Numbered from the stretch's first letter, positions 1-9,741 are shown. The stretch: DNA of 64,000 bases from Rheinheimera sp. 1928-s (GCF_029269265.1 NZ_JARIXP010000001.1:377446-441445); one strand, 5' to 3'. Translations and numbers: made by a program. The notes: generated by a model from the sequence alone, not told the origin.

Positions 1-43
1 TTTACTCTAATCCGTCCGGGCATGGATCTCAAATTCCAGCCAA

Positions 44-70
44 AGAAAAACCCGCGACAGGCGCGGGTTT
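44..70 (-). terminator. Rho-independent terminator of glnA
   Basis: A stem of AAACCCGCG and CGCGGGTTT closes on a 5-nt loop. Read on the minus strand it is followed by a run of T. It lies just past the glnA stop codon. Confidence 0.85.
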
Positions 71-99
71 CGATGTCAAAACAGCGGATTAACTATGAA

Positions 100-1509
100 T
101 TAAACGCTGTAGTACAGTTCGTATTCCAGTGGGTGCACTGCAACAGATACACGTTTGGATTCAGCACGTTTCAGTTCGATGTAGGCATCGATCATCGCGT
201 CAGACATAACGCCGCCTTTAGTGAAGATAGCGCGGTTTGCATCTAATGCATCCAGAGCTTCGTCTAAAGAACCACAAACCTGAGGGATCAGTGCTTCTTC
301 TTCTGGTGGCAGGTCATACAAGTCTTTATCCATGGCATCGCCTGGGTGGATCTTGTTCTGAATACCATCTAAACCAGCCATTAACTGAGCTACGAAAGCC
401 AGGTAAGGGTTCGCTGCCGGATCCGGGAAACGCACTTCGATACGACGTGCTTTAGCACTTGGTACCAGTGGGATACGGATAGACGCTGAACGGTTACGGG
501 CTGAGTAAGCCAGCATTACAGGAGCTTCAAAGTGCGGCACTAAACGCTTGTACGAGTTAGTAGAAGGGTTAGTGAAGGCATTGATTGATTTAGCGTGTTT
601 GATGATACCGCCAATGTAGTACAGGGCAGTTTCTGATAAACCAGCATATTTATCACCAGCAAACAGGTTGACACCATCTTTTGCTAATGACTGGTGGCAG
701 TGCATACCTGAACCGTTATCGCCAACCAGTGGTTTTGGCATAAAGGTTACAGTTTTGCCATACAGGTTCGCTACGTTATGAACAACGTATTTTAATACCT
801 GAATTTCGTCAGCTTTTTTAGTTAACGTATTGAAACGAGTTGCGATTTCGTTCTGACCTGCAGTAGCAACTTCGTGGTGGTGAGCTTCAACCACCTGGCC
901 CATTTCTTCCAGCACTACACACATAGCGCTACGGATATCGTGGTGTTGATCTACTGGTGGTACCGGGAAGTAACCGCCTTTGATACCTGGGCGGTGAGCT
1001 TTGTTGCCGCCTTCGTATACTTTGTCTGAGTTCCATGCTGCTTCTGCTGAATCGATAGCGAAGAAGGCAGTAGACATAGTGTTTTTGAAACGCACGTCAT
1101 CAAACATAAACCATTCTGGTTCAGGTCCAAACAATACGGTGTCAGCAATACCGGTAGATTTCAGGTACTCTTCAGCACGTTTAGCGATTGAACGCGGGCA
1201 ACGCTCGTAACCTTGCATAGTGCTTGGTTCGATAACGTCACAGCTGATATTGACTGTAGTTTCTTCAGAAAAAGGATCCAGCAGCATTGTGTCAGGCTGT
1301 GGCATCAGGATCATGTCTGAGTCATTGATACCTTTCCAGCCGGCGATAGAAGAACCGTCGAACATTTTACCGTCTTCAAAGAAATCTTCGTTGATCTGGC
1401 TGACTGGGATAGTGACGTGTTGTTCTTTACCTTTGGTATCTGTAAAGCGTAAATCAACGAATCTTACGTCGTTCTCTTTGATAAAACTCAGTACTGTAGA
1501 TGCAGACAT
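100..1509 (-). CDS. glnA: Glutamine synthetase, type I (GlnA)
   Basis: Makes glutamine from glutamate, ammonia and ATP in the cytoplasm, the main step of ammonia assimilation. The 469-residue protein has the usual GSI length. Visible signatures are the N-terminal beta-grasp, the metal-ligand segment around [12 protein letters not shown], the [10 protein letters not shown] segment of the ATP/glutamate site, and [11 protein letters not shown] near the C-terminus, which holds the tyrosine adenylylated by GlnE in enteric enzymes. The start at MSASTVLSF is chosen because GGAGGAATGC precedes it; a longer reading frame to 1551 lacks a ribosome site. It diverges from typA, as in Escherichia coli. Nitrogen control through sigma-54 and NtrC is indicated by sites upstream. 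No glnL or glnG follows in the window. Confidence 0.98.
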   Translation of the reverse strand: MSASTVLSFIKENDVRFVDLRFTDTKGKEQHVTIPVSQINEDFFEDGKMFDGSSIAGWKGINDSDMILMPQPDTMLLDPFSEETTVNISCDVIEPSTMQGYERCPRSIAKRAEEYLKSTGIADTVLFGPEPEWFMFDDVRFKNTMSTAFFAIDSAEAAWNSDKVYEGGNKAHRPGIKGGYFPVPPVDQHHDIRSAMCVVLEEMGQVVEAHHHEVATAGQNEIATRFNTLTKKADEIQVLKYVVHNVANLYGKTVTFMPKPLVGDNGSGMHCHQSLAKDGVNLFAGDKYAGLSETALYYIGGIIKHAKSINAFTNPSTNSYKRLVPHFEAPVMLAYSARNRSASIRIPLVPSAKARRIEVRFPDPAANPYLAFVAQLMAGLDGIQNKIHPGDAMDKDLYDLPPEEEALIPQVCGSLDEALDALDANRAIFTKGGVMSDAMIDAYIELKRAESKRVSVAVHPLEYELYYSV

Positions 1510-1596
1510 GCATTCCTCCGGTTTGTGCTGTTGACGGGTGCCATAAAGCACCTGTTTTTATAATGCTGGCTTAGGCCAAAGCTTTGCGCTTTGTAA

Positions 1597-1612
1597 TGCT
1601 ATTCTTGTGCCA
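1597..1612 (-). promoter_or_regulatory. Sigma-54 promoter of glnA
   Basis: The minus strand reads TGGCACAAGAATAGCA. Against the -24/-12 consensus TGGCACGNNNNTTGCA, the GG and GC dinucleotides are at the correct spacing with few mismatches. It lies about 90 bases before the glnA start, like glnAp2 of enterics. Confidence 0.75.
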
Positions 1613-1676
1613 AAGATTTATGGTATTGATTTGTAATGACTTTATATCTTGATGCTTCGTAATGAAGCAGGCTTTT

Positions 1677-1731
1677 GCGTTAAGTTGGTGCAATGCTGCC
1701 TCATTGTGAGGCAAGGGCCCCAAGCTGGTGC
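1677..1731 (-). promoter_or_regulatory. Two NtrC-like enhancer sites upstream of glnA
   Basis: GCGTTAAGTTGGTGC (1677-1691) and GCCCCAAGCTGGTGC (1717-1731) resemble the NtrC dyad GCACNNNNNTGGTGC. The right half is intact in both; the left half has two mismatches in the first and one in the second. They are 40 bases (about four helical turns) apart and 65-135 bases upstream of the sigma-54 promoter, where activator sites are expected. Confidence 0.55.
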
Positions 1732-1961
1732 TTTTTCAAATAAACCTGATTTAAAATAGCAAGTTTCATCGCGCTGTCACTGAAAAGCGTTGAAATTCAT
1801 CAGGTAGTCGTTATGTTGTAAAAATAAGCCACAGCAGATCACAGTTAATTTTTCTTTCTGCGTAAAAACAGAGTAGAATACGCGCCCTTGAATTCGAACA
1901 ACTTTTAGTCAATGCCTAGTAGTCAAGATTATGGTCAGCTAGTGCCACAGAGGAAATATAA

Positions 1962-3794
1962 ATGAGCGGAACCGCTTCAGCGATCGAAAAACTGCGTAAT
2001 GTCGCCATTATCGCGCACGTTGACCATGGTAAAACAACTTTGGTAGACAAATTACTGCAACAGTCAGGCACTTTTGATGCCCGCGCCAAGTTGCAGGAAC
2101 GTGTCATGGACTCCAACGCCCAGGAATCCGAACGCGGTATAACCATTTTGGCAAAAAATACTTCAGTACGCTGGAACGGTTACCACATCAACATCCTGGA
2201 CACACCAGGCCACGCCGACTTCGGTGGTGAAGTTGAACGTGTATTGTCTATGGCTGACTCTGTATTGTTATTAGTTGACGCTGTTGAAGGCCCAATGCCA
2301 CAAACACGTTTCGTAACTCAAAAAGCTTTTGCCCACGGCTTAAAGCCTATTGTTGTTGTGAATAAAATTGACCGTCCGGGCGCACGTCCTGATTGGGTTA
2401 TTGACCAGGTATTCGATCTGTTTGACAACTTAGGCGCAACTGACGAGCAGTTAGATTTCCCTATCGTTTACGCATCAGCGATCAATGGTTGGGCGACTCT
2501 GGATTACAACGAGCCAAAAACAGATATCAACGATTTGTTCGCAGCTATTGTTGAGCACGTAGCTCCGCCAAAAGTTGAACTGAACGGTGATACCCAAATT
2601 CAGGTGTCTCAGCTGGATTACTCAAGCTACTTAGGCATTATCGGTATCGGCCGTATCAAACGCGGTACTTTAAAGCCTAACCAGCAAGTCACAGTGATTG
2701 GTGCCGATGGCAATAAACGTAATGCTAAAGTAGGTCAGGTTTTTGGTTACTTAGGCTTGGAGCGTATTGAAGCGACTGAAGCTAACGCTGGTGATATTGT
2801 TGCCTTCACTGGTTTAGGCGAGCTGAAAATCTCCGATACGATTTGCGCTCCAAACAATCTTGACCCGTTGCCAGCTCTGCAGGTAGACGAACCAACAGTG
2901 ACTATGACCTTCCAGGTTAATACGTCTCCGTTTGCTGGTAAAGAAGGTAAATTTGTTACTTCACGTCAGATTTTAGATCGCTTAAATGCTGAACTGAAAC
3001 ACAACGTAGCTTTACGTGTTGAAGAAACTGAAGACGGTGACAAGTTCAAAGTATCAGGCCGTGGTGAATTGCACTTAGGCGTGTTAATCGAAAACATGCG
3101 TCGTGAAGGTTTTGAACTGGCTGTATCACGTCCTGAAGTAATCATGAGAGTAGACGACGGCGTTAAAACTGAACCAATGGAAAACGTCACCATTGACGTG
3201 GAAGAACAGCACCAGGGTTCTATCATGGAAAAAATGGGTGAGCGTAAAGCTGACCTGACCAATATGCAACCGGATGGTAAAGGCCGTATTCGTATGGACT
3301 TCAACATGCCAAGCCGTGGTTTAATTGGTTTCCGTACAGAGTTCATGACTTTGACTTCAGGTACCGGTCTGATGTACCACAGCTTCGACTGCTACGGCCC
3401 GTACAAAGGCGGTACTATTGGCCAGCGTATGAACGGTGTATTGATTTCTAACGCTACGGGTAAAGCTGCTGGTTACGCTATTTTCTCTTTGCAGGAACGT
3501 GGTCGTATGTTTATCAGCCATGCTGAAGAAGTGTATGAAGGTCAGGTCATCGGTATTCACAGCCGTAGCAACGACTTAACTGTAAACTGCTTAAAAGGCA
3601 AACAGTTAACTAACGTACGTGCTTCTGGTACTGACGAAGCCATCAACCTGGTTCCGCCAATCCGTTACGCTTTAGAACAGGCTCTGGAATTTATCGATGA
3701 CGACGAACTGGTTGAAGTAACACCAGCTTCTATTCGTATTCGCAAACGCCACTTAACTGAAAACGACCGTAAACGTGCTGGCCGTGCCGGTTAA
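1962..3794 (+). CDS. typA: Ribosome-associated GTPase TypA/BipA
   Basis: A translational GTPase that binds the 70S ribosome and helps large-subunit assembly and growth under stress. The 610-residue product has the family length. G motifs are clear in the first 150 residues: AHVDHGKTT (G1), RGITI (G2), DTPGHADF (G3) and NKIDRPGA (G4). EF-G-like domains II, III and V and the family-specific C-terminal domain follow. The start is preceded by GAGGAAATATAA. It is divergent from glnA and is followed directly by a strong terminator, so it is probably monocistronic. Confidence 0.98.
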   Translation: MSGTASAIEKLRNVAIIAHVDHGKTTLVDKLLQQSGTFDARAKLQERVMDSNAQESERGITILAKNTSVRWNGYHINILDTPGHADFGGEVERVLSMADSVLLLVDAVEGPMPQTRFVTQKAFAHGLKPIVVVNKIDRPGARPDWVIDQVFDLFDNLGATDEQLDFPIVYASAINGWATLDYNEPKTDINDLFAAIVEHVAPPKVELNGDTQIQVSQLDYSSYLGIIGIGRIKRGTLKPNQQVTVIGADGNKRNAKVGQVFGYLGLERIEATEANAGDIVAFTGLGELKISDTICAPNNLDPLPALQVDEPTVTMTFQVNTSPFAGKEGKFVTSRQILDRLNAELKHNVALRVEETEDGDKFKVSGRGELHLGVLIENMRREGFELAVSRPEVIMRVDDGVKTEPMENVTIDVEEQHQGSIMEKMGERKADLTNMQPDGKGRIRMDFNMPSRGLIGFRTEFMTLTSGTGLMYHSFDCYGPYKGGTIGQRMNGVLISNATGKAAGYAIFSLQERGRMFISHAEEVYEGQVIGIHSRSNDLTVNCLKGKQLTNVRASGTDEAINLVPPIRYALEQALEFIDDDELVEVTPASIRIRKRHLTENDRKRAGRAG

Positions 3795-3813
3795 TACGTT
3801 GTTTTAGTTAAAT

Positions 3814-3840
3814 AAAAAACCGCCTCCGGGCGGTTTTTTT
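3814..3840 (+). terminator. Rho-independent terminator of typA
   Basis: ACCGCC, loop TCCG, then GGCGGT, flanked by A-runs and T-runs. It lies 20 bases after the typA stop. The rest of the roughly 260 bases up to the next gene holds no feature I can support. Confidence 0.9.
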
Positions 3841-4103
3841 CATTGGTGCGCCCAACAAAAGTTCATTGTATTGCCAACCAATAAGAAACCAGCACAAGGA
3901 CTAATGGGTTCACTGTCAGGCTTTGTCAGCAAGGTATTACATCTGAACACGTCTTGGCACAATTAATCACTTCAGACAAAGGAACAGACTGGGCTATAGT
4001 GATGTCTGTAGAATAAGAGATTGTGGATCATTGATTCAGAGTTATCTGCCATCTGTTTTGTTGAAGTATTTGTGTGTCAGGTGCAAAAAAGAAGAGGTGT
4101 ATT

Positions 4104-4631
4104 ATGCGTTTTATAAAATCAGCTGTAGTGATGCTTTCCCTACTTGCCATGAGTGCTGCAATGGCAGGCGAAGTAAAAGTGGAATACAAAGACTACAAAA
4201 AGTTTACTGATATGAAACCAGCTAACGAAGTCCGTGGCGCCTATGAAAAAAGAACTATGGCCAGCTTCGATAAAATGTTTGCAGACCTAGCGAAAGAATT
4301 ACCAGAAGGTTATAGCTGGGATGTTGTAGTCACAGATATAGATTTAGCCGGTGATGTGAACCATATGTTCACCCAGACAGGTGAGCGGATCCGTGTGATC
4401 AAAGAGGTCTTTATTCCACGCATCAATTTCAGTTATATCCTGCTTGATCAAAGCAAGACGGTTGTAATGGAAGAGAAAGATCTGAAGTTAAAAGATATGA
4501 GTTTCATGAGCAGAATTGGTACGTTCAGAGCGGATCAGTCTTTTGAATTTGAACGTGTCATGTTAGAGCGTTGGTTTAAAGACAATATCAAACCTGTAGT
4601 GGCTTCACATCAGCAAAAAACGGCTAAATGA
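4104..4631 (+). CDS. Secreted DUF3016-type protein
   Basis: A 175-residue protein of unknown function. The first 21 residues (MRFIKSAVVMLSLLAMSAAMA) form a typical Sec signal peptide, so the mature protein should be periplasmic. The mature part resembles the DUF3016 family in length and in the segment SWDVVVTDIDLAGDVN, which suggests a small beta-rich domain. A longer frame opens at 4074; the inner start is chosen because it begins the signal peptide and follows GAAGAGGTG. It ends tail-to-tail (8-base overlap) with the next minus-strand gene. Family assignment is from memory of the pattern. Confidence 0.8.
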   Translation: MRFIKSAVVMLSLLAMSAAMAGEVKVEYKDYKKFTDMKPANEVRGAYEKRTMASFDKMFADLAKELPEGYSWDVVVTDIDLAGDVNHMFTQTGERIRVIKEVFIPRINFSYILLDQSKTVVMEEKDLKLKDMSFMSRIGTFRADQSFEFERVMLERWFKDNIKPVVASHQQKTAK

Positions 4632-4923
4632 GATTAGCAATTTCTCTGTAAATGGCAACGGCCTCCTCCCGGCTTAACTGGCCACTGGAGGCTGCTTTTC
4701 CTATAGTGCTTGTTACCCGAATTGAATCCTGCCGGCTTTCTTCCTTCTGCGGTTGCTCTTGTGGCAAGCTGGAGATTGTCTGCTGAAATTTGTTTTGCTG
4801 TAATGCGGGTTCCAGCTCCCTTGAGAGCAAAGATCCGGGATTAGGGTGCGACGGAGTGCCGGAAAAGGCAGATTGCCGAGCTTCCTGTTTGATGCTGTCT
4901 AATGACGTTGTTAAAGTGGCCAT
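4624..4923 (-). CDS. Hypothetical 99-residue protein
   Basis: I do not recognise it. The sequence is rich in Gln, Ser and Glu, without membrane segments or cysteines, so much of it may be disordered; the last 20 residues (SREEAVAIYREIANLI) look helical. A good ribosome site (GGAGAAGGAG) lies before the ATG, which supports a real gene. It could be co-transcribed with the minus-strand gene just upstream (5007-5315). Confidence 0.65.
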   Translation of the reverse strand: MATLTTSLDSIKQEARQSAFSGTPSHPNPGSLLSRELEPALQQNKFQQTISSLPQEQPQKEESRQDSIRVTSTIGKAASSGQLSREEAVAIYREIANLI

Positions 4924-5006
4924 GGCGTACTCCTTCTCCTCTGTTAGAGTAGTGCAACGGCCTTTTTGCGTTAGAATAGTTTTTTATAAGAAGGTTGAAA
5001 AATAAC

Positions 5007-5315
5007 CTATTTTGTAATGACCTGGCGGAACTCAGCTAAGGTTTTGTGTAATAACTGAATTTGTTTGACTACTCGCTGCAAGGTGGCGGTATTAAACTGC
5101 TGAGTTTGACGCATAGCTGCAACCTGTTCAGCTGCTTCGCTTAAATAAGGCATGAATCTGTTGCTGCTGACCTGAAAACTCTTATCGTTCACAAAAATAG
5201 TCTGATAGTTGCCATGACCTTGTTGCTGGATATCGTCTAAAACTGCGTCTGCATCCAAAGCTTTGCGATACAGATCTTTTAAGTTTTGATCCAGTTGTTC
5301 CAGTAATTGATCCAT
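5007..5315 (-). CDS. Hypothetical helical protein, 102 residues
   Basis: No function recognised. The product is predicted mostly alpha-helical (LLEQLDQNLKDLYRKALDAD at the start, QLLHKTLAEFRQVITK at the end) and looks cytoplasmic. The ATG follows GGAGACAAAATC. A distant likeness to PriC-type helical proteins crossed my mind but cannot be supported. It is followed by the 99-residue gene after an 83-base gap on the same strand. Confidence 0.65.
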   Translation of the reverse strand: MDQLLEQLDQNLKDLYRKALDADAVLDDIQQQGHGNYQTIFVNDKSFQVSSNRFMPYLSEAAEQVAAMRQTQQFNTATLQRVVKQIQLLHKTLAEFRQVITK

Positions 5316-5434
5316 GATTTTGTCTCCAAAAAATTTTCAGCATTATGCCACAGCCAGCAACAGATGCCGATTGAGCCGGGCAGCTTTTCTCTGCGAATTG
5401 GGAAAGATTGAGGCAGGCGGTTTGTTTTTGTTTT

Positions 5435-5457
5435 GATTTGTTATATTATCTCACTCC
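5435..5457 (+). promoter_or_regulatory. Candidate Zur operator before the MerC-type gene
   Basis: The core TGTTATATTATCTCA fits the gammaproteobacterial Zur box (TGTTATANTATAACA dyad). About 17 of 23 positions agree with the Escherichia coli znu-type box when aligned by eye. It sits 23 bases before the chosen start codon, where it would block the promoter. A zur gene is present at 33.6 kb. Confidence 0.55.
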
Positions 5458-5479
5458 TTCAAAATCGGAGTGTCAATTC

Positions 5480-5875
5480 GTGCTAAGTCAGGTTCGCAAT
5501 ACGTTGGATAAAGTAGGTATAGCCATCACATCTTTGTGCGCTATCCATTGTATTATGCTGCCTGTATTATTGCCTTTATTACCGCTGTTAGGCTTAAGCG
5601 CCTGGCATAACCATGCCTTTGAGCAGGTTATTTTACTGATCACTATGGCGTTGGGTTTTATTACCTTGTTTGCTGGTTTCCACCGTTATCACAAAAAGAT
5701 TTATCCTTTTTATTCGTTATTTTTAGGTGGTTTTATCTACTGGCAAAAAGATATTTTTGGCCATGACTACGAACATTACATTCTGATTGTCGGCGCATCT
5801 TTTGTGGTGCTGGCACATATCTTAAATATACGTCTCTGCAATCAGTGCCATAGTTGTGACAGCCACAAACACTGA
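5480..5875 (+). CDS. MerC-domain membrane protein, probable metal transporter
   Basis: MerC proteins are small four-helix inner-membrane proteins first known from mercury-resistance operons. This 131-residue protein has four hydrophobic segments. The first carries the family's cysteine pair in CAIHCIMLP. The C-terminus ends in a Cys/His-rich tail (CNQCHSCDSHKH) that could bind metal. The GTG start at 5480 is chosen because GGAG lies 10 bases upstream; an upstream frame to 5408 would overlap the Zur-like operator. No merR, merT or merA is nearby, so zinc handling under Zur is a better guess than mercury resistance. That role is inference. Confidence 0.8.
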   Translation: MLSQVRNTLDKVGIAITSLCAIHCIMLPVLLPLLPLLGLSAWHNHAFEQVILLITMALGFITLFAGFHRYHKKIYPFYSLFLGGFIYWQKDIFGHDYEHYILIVGASFVVLAHILNIRLCNQCHSCDSHKH

Positions 5876-5889
5876 TCTTTTTTGGAATG

Positions 5890-6573
5890 CTACCAGCTTC
5901 TGGCTTCCAGCGGATAATTACAAAAAATTCCATCCACACCTAACTGCTGCATTTTTGCGGCAGTGACAGCATCGTTTACTGTGTAAACCCACACTTTTAA
6001 GCCACGTTGATGCGCATCCAACACCATCTGTTGGTTAATAAAACCTTTATCACAGTTCACTGACCATGCCCCCAGCTCTGATGCAAAGGCGGCGTAATCC
6101 AGCGGTAATGAGGCTGTTAAAGCGCCGAGTTTTAAATCAGATCTTTGGCTTTTAACTTGTTTGAGCAAATGGTGATTAAAAGAAGAGATCACTAATTTTT
6201 GGGGATCTGTATTTAGCTGTGTTTCGGCTTTTTTAAGCAGCTCTAGTAATGGTTTCGCCGTGTCTGCACCTTTGAGTTCAATATTCAGCAGCGTCTGATT
6301 GTTCACCAGTTGCAGCACTTGCCATAAAGTCGGCACCTGCTGACCAGAGCCTGCGTCCAGTTGCTGTAATTGCTTGAGTGTAAAATCCTGCAACAAGCCT
6401 GTGCCATTAGTGGTGCGATTGACATTTTCGTCATGGATCACCACCAACTCGTTTTCGACACAAAACACATCAATTTCAATACCATCAGCATTTGCCAACA
6501 GAGCTTGTTCTATCGCCAGCAAGGTATTTTCCGGGTAAAAACCGCTGGCACCACGGTGGGCAATAATCTGCAT
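5890..6573 (-). CDS. Glycerophosphodiester phosphodiesterase
   Basis: Hydrolyses glycerophosphodiesters from lipid turnover to glycerol-3-phosphate and an alcohol. The 227-residue protein begins directly with the catalytic motif HRGASGFYPENT, followed by GIEIDVF with the Glu-x-Asp metal ligands. There is no signal peptide, so a cytoplasmic UgpQ-like enzyme is likely. The start at MQIIAHRG follows TGGAGAATAAAC. It is convergent with the MerC-type gene (14-base gap). psd lies upstream on the same strand but a terminator separates them. Confidence 0.93.
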   Translation of the reverse strand: MQIIAHRGASGFYPENTLLAIEQALLANADGIEIDVFCVENELVVIHDENVNRTTNGTGLLQDFTLKQLQQLDAGSGQQVPTLWQVLQLVNNQTLLNIELKGADTAKPLLELLKKAETQLNTDPQKLVISSFNHHLLKQVKSQRSDLKLGALTASLPLDYAAFASELGAWSVNCDKGFINQQMVLDAHQRGLKVWVYTVNDAVTAAKMQQLGVDGIFCNYPLEARSW

Positions 6574-6590
6574 GTTTATTCTCCAGAAAC

Positions 6591-6627
6591 GTCGCAACGT
6601 CGCAACAACGTTCCCGACAGTTGCGAC
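6591..6627. repeat. GTCGCAAC direct and inverted repeat
   Basis: GTCGCAAC occurs twice in tandem (6591-6606) and is followed by its inverse GTTGCGAC (6620-6627), which can form an 8-bp hairpin with a 13-nt loop. It sits between psd and the GDPD gene. It may be a dispersed intergenic repeat or a local RNA hairpin; one copy only was found in the window. Confidence 0.45.
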
Positions 6628-6647
6628 GTACCGTACATCCTGTACAT

Positions 6648-6675
6648 AAAAAGCAGAGACTAAGCTCTGCTTTTT
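6648..6675 (-). terminator. Terminator of psd
   Basis: GCAGAG, 6-nt loop, CTCTGC, with flanking A5 and T5, so it can act in both directions. It sits directly after the psd stop codon on the minus strand. Confidence 0.8.
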
Positions 6676-6681
6676 ATTTGA

Positions 6682-7548
6682 TTAAGCCTTGTTGACTATA
6701 TCGGCAAAAGGCTCGCCCATGCGGGTTACTGCTGTTGGATATTGCTTGTCAGTAAATTCAATCTGACCCGCCTGGAACGCCAGGATCACTGTGGATCCTA
6801 ATTTAAAGCGGCCCATTTCTGCACCTTTTTCTAAAGTCACAGCTTGTGGCCCTGTGGCAGGGTAAGTCCAGCGGAACACGTCTTTACCTGCAGGTGGAGT
6901 CACAGTGCCAGCCCAGACAGTTTCTATGCTGGCTACTATAGTTGCGCCTACCAATACCAGTGCCATTGGGCCCAATTCAGTATCAAAAATTGCCACTACA
7001 CGCTCATTACGGGCAAATAAATCAGGCACGTTTTCGGCGGTTAGTGGGTTCACAGAAAACAAGTCGCCTGGCACATAAATCATTTCACGTAAGGTGCCTG
7101 TTACAGGCATATGAATACGGTGATAGTCTTTTGGTGCTAAATAAATAGTGGCAAATTTACCGCCAGCATAAGGCGCTGCCGTAGCTGCATCACCGCCTAA
7201 TAAAGCCTGTAGTGAGTAGTTGTGGTTCTTCGCCTGAATAAGCTTGCCGTCGACGATGTCACCTAACTGACTAATCGCACCATCGACCGGCTGACAGACT
7301 ACATCAGAGTCGGTATTTATTGGGCGTATACCTTCTTTTAATGGGCGGGTAAAAAATTCATTAAAGCTGGCGTAGTCAGACGCTTTTTCAAATTGGGCCT
7401 CGGCCATATTAATTTTATAGGCCTTGATAAACAGGCTGATCAGCGCATGGCTGATAAAGCCCAGACGAGCCGCTGCCAGATAGCCAACAAGACGGGACAA
7501 CAAATGCTTTGGCATTGCGTATTGCAATGCAATTTTGACTTTATCCAT
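6682..7548 (-). CDS. psd: Phosphatidylserine decarboxylase proenzyme
   Basis: Converts phosphatidylserine to phosphatidylethanolamine at the inner membrane, the last step in making the main bacterial phospholipid. The 288-residue proenzyme carries the self-cleavage motif LGST near residue 252, where serine becomes the pyruvoyl group; alpha and beta chains result. The HRIHMPVTG segment is also typical of the family. The gene follows rsgA on the same strand after a 14-base gap; rsgA-psd is a common pair in this class, so they are probably one operon. Confidence 0.97.
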   Translation of the reverse strand: MDKVKIALQYAMPKHLLSRLVGYLAAARLGFISHALISLFIKAYKINMAEAQFEKASDYASFNEFFTRPLKEGIRPINTDSDVVCQPVDGAISQLGDIVDGKLIQAKNHNYSLQALLGGDAATAAPYAGGKFATIYLAPKDYHRIHMPVTGTLREMIYVPGDLFSVNPLTAENVPDLFARNERVVAIFDTELGPMALVLVGATIVASIETVWAGTVTPPAGKDVFRWTYPATGPQAVTLEKGAEMGRFKLGSTVILAFQAGQIEFTDKQYPTAVTRMGEPFADIVNKA

Positions 7549-7562
7549 AGTGGATTTAAACC

Positions 7563-8606
7563 TCAGGGTTGAAAATAATTCGGTTTGTCCTGCGCCATAC
7601 TCAGCAGGATTTTATGATAACTGGCAAAACGTTCCGGGTGAATTTCACCAATACTGACCGCATGTTGCAGCGCACAGCCCGGATCGTTTAAATGTTTACA
7701 ATCACGGAATTTGCAGCGGCCGAGCCAGTCTTTGAATTCCGGAAAACCTAAAACAATTTGGTCTGGTTCTAAATGCCACAAGGCGAATTCACGGATACCA
7801 GGTGAATCAATTAAATCGCCGCCATCAGGTAAATGATACAAACGTGCTGTGGTCGTCGTGTGTTGGCCTAAACCTGAGTTTTCTGACACGGCGCGGGTTT
7901 CTACACCCAAATCAGGCAGCAGGTTATTCACTAAAGAGGACTTTCCTACACCAGACTGACCGACAAAAATACTGACGCCTTGCTTCAAATAAGAATCCAG
8001 CTGAGCTGTGCCTTCACCTGTTTTAGCGCTCAGTAATAAAAACTCGTAACCAATGTTTTGATAAATAGCCAACTGCTGATCGACTTCCGCGCGCTGCTCT
8101 TCGGTTAATAAATCAATTTTGTTCAGCAATAACAACGGCTTGATATGCATGGCTTCGGCCGCGATTAAATAGCGGTCGACAATATTCAGCGAAAACGCAG
8201 GTAAAACGGCGGAGACAATAATCATTAAATCTATATTGGCTGCTACAGGTTTTAAACCATCATAAAAGTCGGGGCGCAGTAATACAGACTCACGTTCAGC
8301 GACAGCTTCCACCACACCTTCAGGGCCACCACCTGGCACCTTGGTGCGGCAGAAAACCACTTTGTCGCCTGTGACTAAGGAGTTGATAGTGCGACGGATA
8401 TTGCAACGGAAAATCTGGCCTGAGCTATCTTCAATATCGGCATGTTGACCAAAACGACTGATCACTAAGCCATGTTCGGCTTCAGCCAATAAGTCAGAAT
8501 CCAACTCTTTTTTGTTGGTTTTATTCTGAGCCCGGGCTAAACGACGATCCTGGTTGGCGGCTATACGTTGATGCTGGCGTTGATTGAGGTGCTTTTTTTT
8601 GGTCAC
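7563..8606 (-). CDS. rsgA: Ribosome biogenesis GTPase RsgA
   Basis: A circularly permuted GTPase that acts late in 30S subunit assembly. The order of motifs is permuted as expected: an N-terminal OB fold, then NKIDLL (G4), then GQSGVGKSS (G1) and DSPGI (G3). The C-terminal zinc motif ([14 protein letters not shown]) is intact. The 347-residue length is normal and the basic N-terminus ([14 protein letters not shown]) is typical. It diverges from orn, as in enterics, over a 130-base gap. Confidence 0.97.
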   Translation of the reverse strand: MTKKKHLNQRQHQRIAANQDRRLARAQNKTNKKELDSDLLAEAEHGLVISRFGQHADIEDSSGQIFRCNIRRTINSLVTGDKVVFCRTKVPGGGPEGVVEAVAERESVLLRPDFYDGLKPVAANIDLMIIVSAVLPAFSLNIVDRYLIAAEAMHIKPLLLLNKIDLLTEEQRAEVDQQLAIYQNIGYEFLLLSAKTGEGTAQLDSYLKQGVSIFVGQSGVGKSSLVNNLLPDLGVETRAVSENSGLGQHTTTTARLYHLPDGGDLIDSPGIREFALWHLEPDQIVLGFPEFKDWLGRCKFRDCKHLNDPGCALQHAVSIGEIHPERFASYHKILLSMAQDKPNYFQP

Positions 8607-8736
8607 TGTGGCCTTGTGCCTTTACTGTCGCCTGACTGCGGCGGTTTTTACTTTGCTTAAGGCATAGTATGATACCGCTATTCGGGCAAGTTACAAAGCA
8701 GCAAAACTGGCTGCAAATAATCAAAGGTATTTAAGC

Positions 8737-9288
8737 ATGGCGAGCAACGACAATAATCTGGTGTGGATCGATCTGGAAATGACAGGTCTGGATCCGGAAA
8801 AAGATGTGATTCTGGAAATGGCCACTATAGTGACCGACAGCCAGTTAAATATCCTTGCTGAAGGCCCGGTGTTCGCCATTAAAACACCAAAAGAAGTTTT
8901 AGATGCTATGGACGCATGGTGCACTGAAACCCATGGCAAAAGCGGTTTAACCAAACGTTGCCTGGAAAGTGAAGTTGAATTAGCCGACGCTATGGCACAG
9001 ACCATCAGCTTCCTGTCTGATTATGTGCCTGCGGGAAAATCTCCTATGTGTGGTAACAGCATTGGTCAGGACAGACGCTTTCTAGTCAAGTACGCGCCGG
9101 AATTTGAAGCCTTTTTCCACTACCGCAATCTGGATGTCAGTACTGTGAAAGAGTTAGCCAGAAGATGGTACCCGGAAGTGACTAAGCTGGTTAAAAAGTC
9201 ATCAAGTCATTTAGCTTTGGATGATATTCGGGAATCTATTGCTGAATTAGCAGTTTATAAAACGCATTTTTTCAAAATACCTGAATAA
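8737..9288 (+). CDS. orn: Oligoribonuclease
   Basis: A DEDDh 3'-5' exonuclease that degrades 2-5-nt RNAs and pGpG to mononucleotides, completing RNA and cyclic-di-GMP turnover. The four acidic residues and the histidine are in [20 protein letters not shown] and [11 protein letters not shown]. The 183-residue length is standard. The gene diverges from rsgA and is followed by a terminator and then the tRNA-Gly pair. Confidence 0.98.
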   Translation: MASNDNNLVWIDLEMTGLDPEKDVILEMATIVTDSQLNILAEGPVFAIKTPKEVLDAMDAWCTETHGKSGLTKRCLESEVELADAMAQTISFLSDYVPAGKSPMCGNSIGQDRRFLVKYAPEFEAFFHYRNLDVSTVKELARRWYPEVTKLVKKSSSHLALDDIRESIAELAVYKTHFFKIPE

Positions 9289-9294
9289 AATCTC

Positions 9295-9322
9295 TTGCAA
9301 AGGGCAGAGAATTTTGTAAAAT
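9295..9322 (+). promoter_or_regulatory. Promoter of the tRNA-Gly pair
   Basis: TTGCAA (9295-9300), a 16-bp spacer and TAAAAT (9317-9322), followed by a GCGCGCCG discriminator. GC-rich discriminators are typical of stringently controlled stable-RNA promoters. The predicted start, near 9329, falls inside the left arm of the terminator hairpin described next. Confidence 0.6.
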
Positions 9323-9325
9323 GCG

Positions 9326-9365
9326 CGCCGCTTCGAACGAAAATTCAATTGAAGCGGCGTTTTTA
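9326..9365 (+). terminator. Terminator after orn, overlapping the tRNA promoter
   Basis: A 9-bp stem (CGCCGCTTC/GAAGCGGCG) with a 16-nt loop and a following TTTTT. RNA reading through from orn can form the full stem. RNA started near 9329 lacks its first bases, so only a short stem could form. Confidence 0.75.
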
Positions 9366-9416
9366 GTAATCTTCTTTATAACCAACATAAAGAGCAATAA
9401 TTACTAACAACAGGAT

Positions 9417-9492
9417 GCGGGCATAGCTCAGTTGGTAGAGCGCGACCTTGCCAAGGTCGAGGTCACGAGTTCGAGCCTCGTTGCCCGCTCCA
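9417..9492 (+). tRNA. tRNA-Gly (GCC)
   Basis: A 76-nt cloverleaf: acceptor GCGGGCA/TGCCCGC, D-arm GCTCAGTTGGTAGAGC, anticodon loop TTGCCAA with anticodon GCC, T-arm with GTTCGAGC, and an encoded 3' CCA. It is identical to the copy at 9542. Confidence 0.98.
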
Positions 9493-9541
9493 AATTAAAA
9501 CTTGTTAACCAACAACAAGTTTTACGAAAGAACCCACCCAT

Positions 9542-9617
9542 GCGGGCATAGCTCAGTTGGTAGAGCGCGACCTTGCCAAGGTCGAGGTCACGAGTTCGAG
9601 CCTCGTTGCCCGCTCCA
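9542..9617 (+). tRNA. tRNA-Gly (GCC), second copy
   Basis: Identical over all 76 nt to the copy at 9417, 49 bases downstream of it and probably in the same transcript. Encoded CCA is present. Confidence 0.98.
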
Positions 9618-9741
9618 AATTTTCCTCACTTTTCTATTTTCATTCTAAATCCCAAACTTACTCTTTTGTCCTGAACCCAACTTGCTGGCTGATTTTATTA
9701 CTGCTATCTTTGCCAGACTAAAACTTACAGGTAAGACCAGT

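Larger units (their letters stand above)
1552..1961. promoter_or_regulatory. Divergent glnA/typA control region
   Basis: This 410-base gene-free stretch carries the glnA sigma-54 promoter and two NtrC-like sites (separate entries). On the typA side a TAGAAT hexamer near 1873, followed by a GC-rich discriminator, is a plausible -10 box. No open reading frame or repeat of note was seen. Confidence 0.6.

Noticed and set aside
22..246. Short plus-strand open frame at the window start
   Set aside because: It crosses the glnA terminator and glnA coding region; the sequence is explained by glnA.
3954..3970. TGGCAC hexamer resembling a sigma-54 -24 element
   Set aside because: The -12 GC is absent at the required spacing.
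5007..5315. Assignment of the 102-residue helical protein as PriC
   Set aside because: The resemblance is only in helical, Gln-rich composition; no diagnostic motif is visible.
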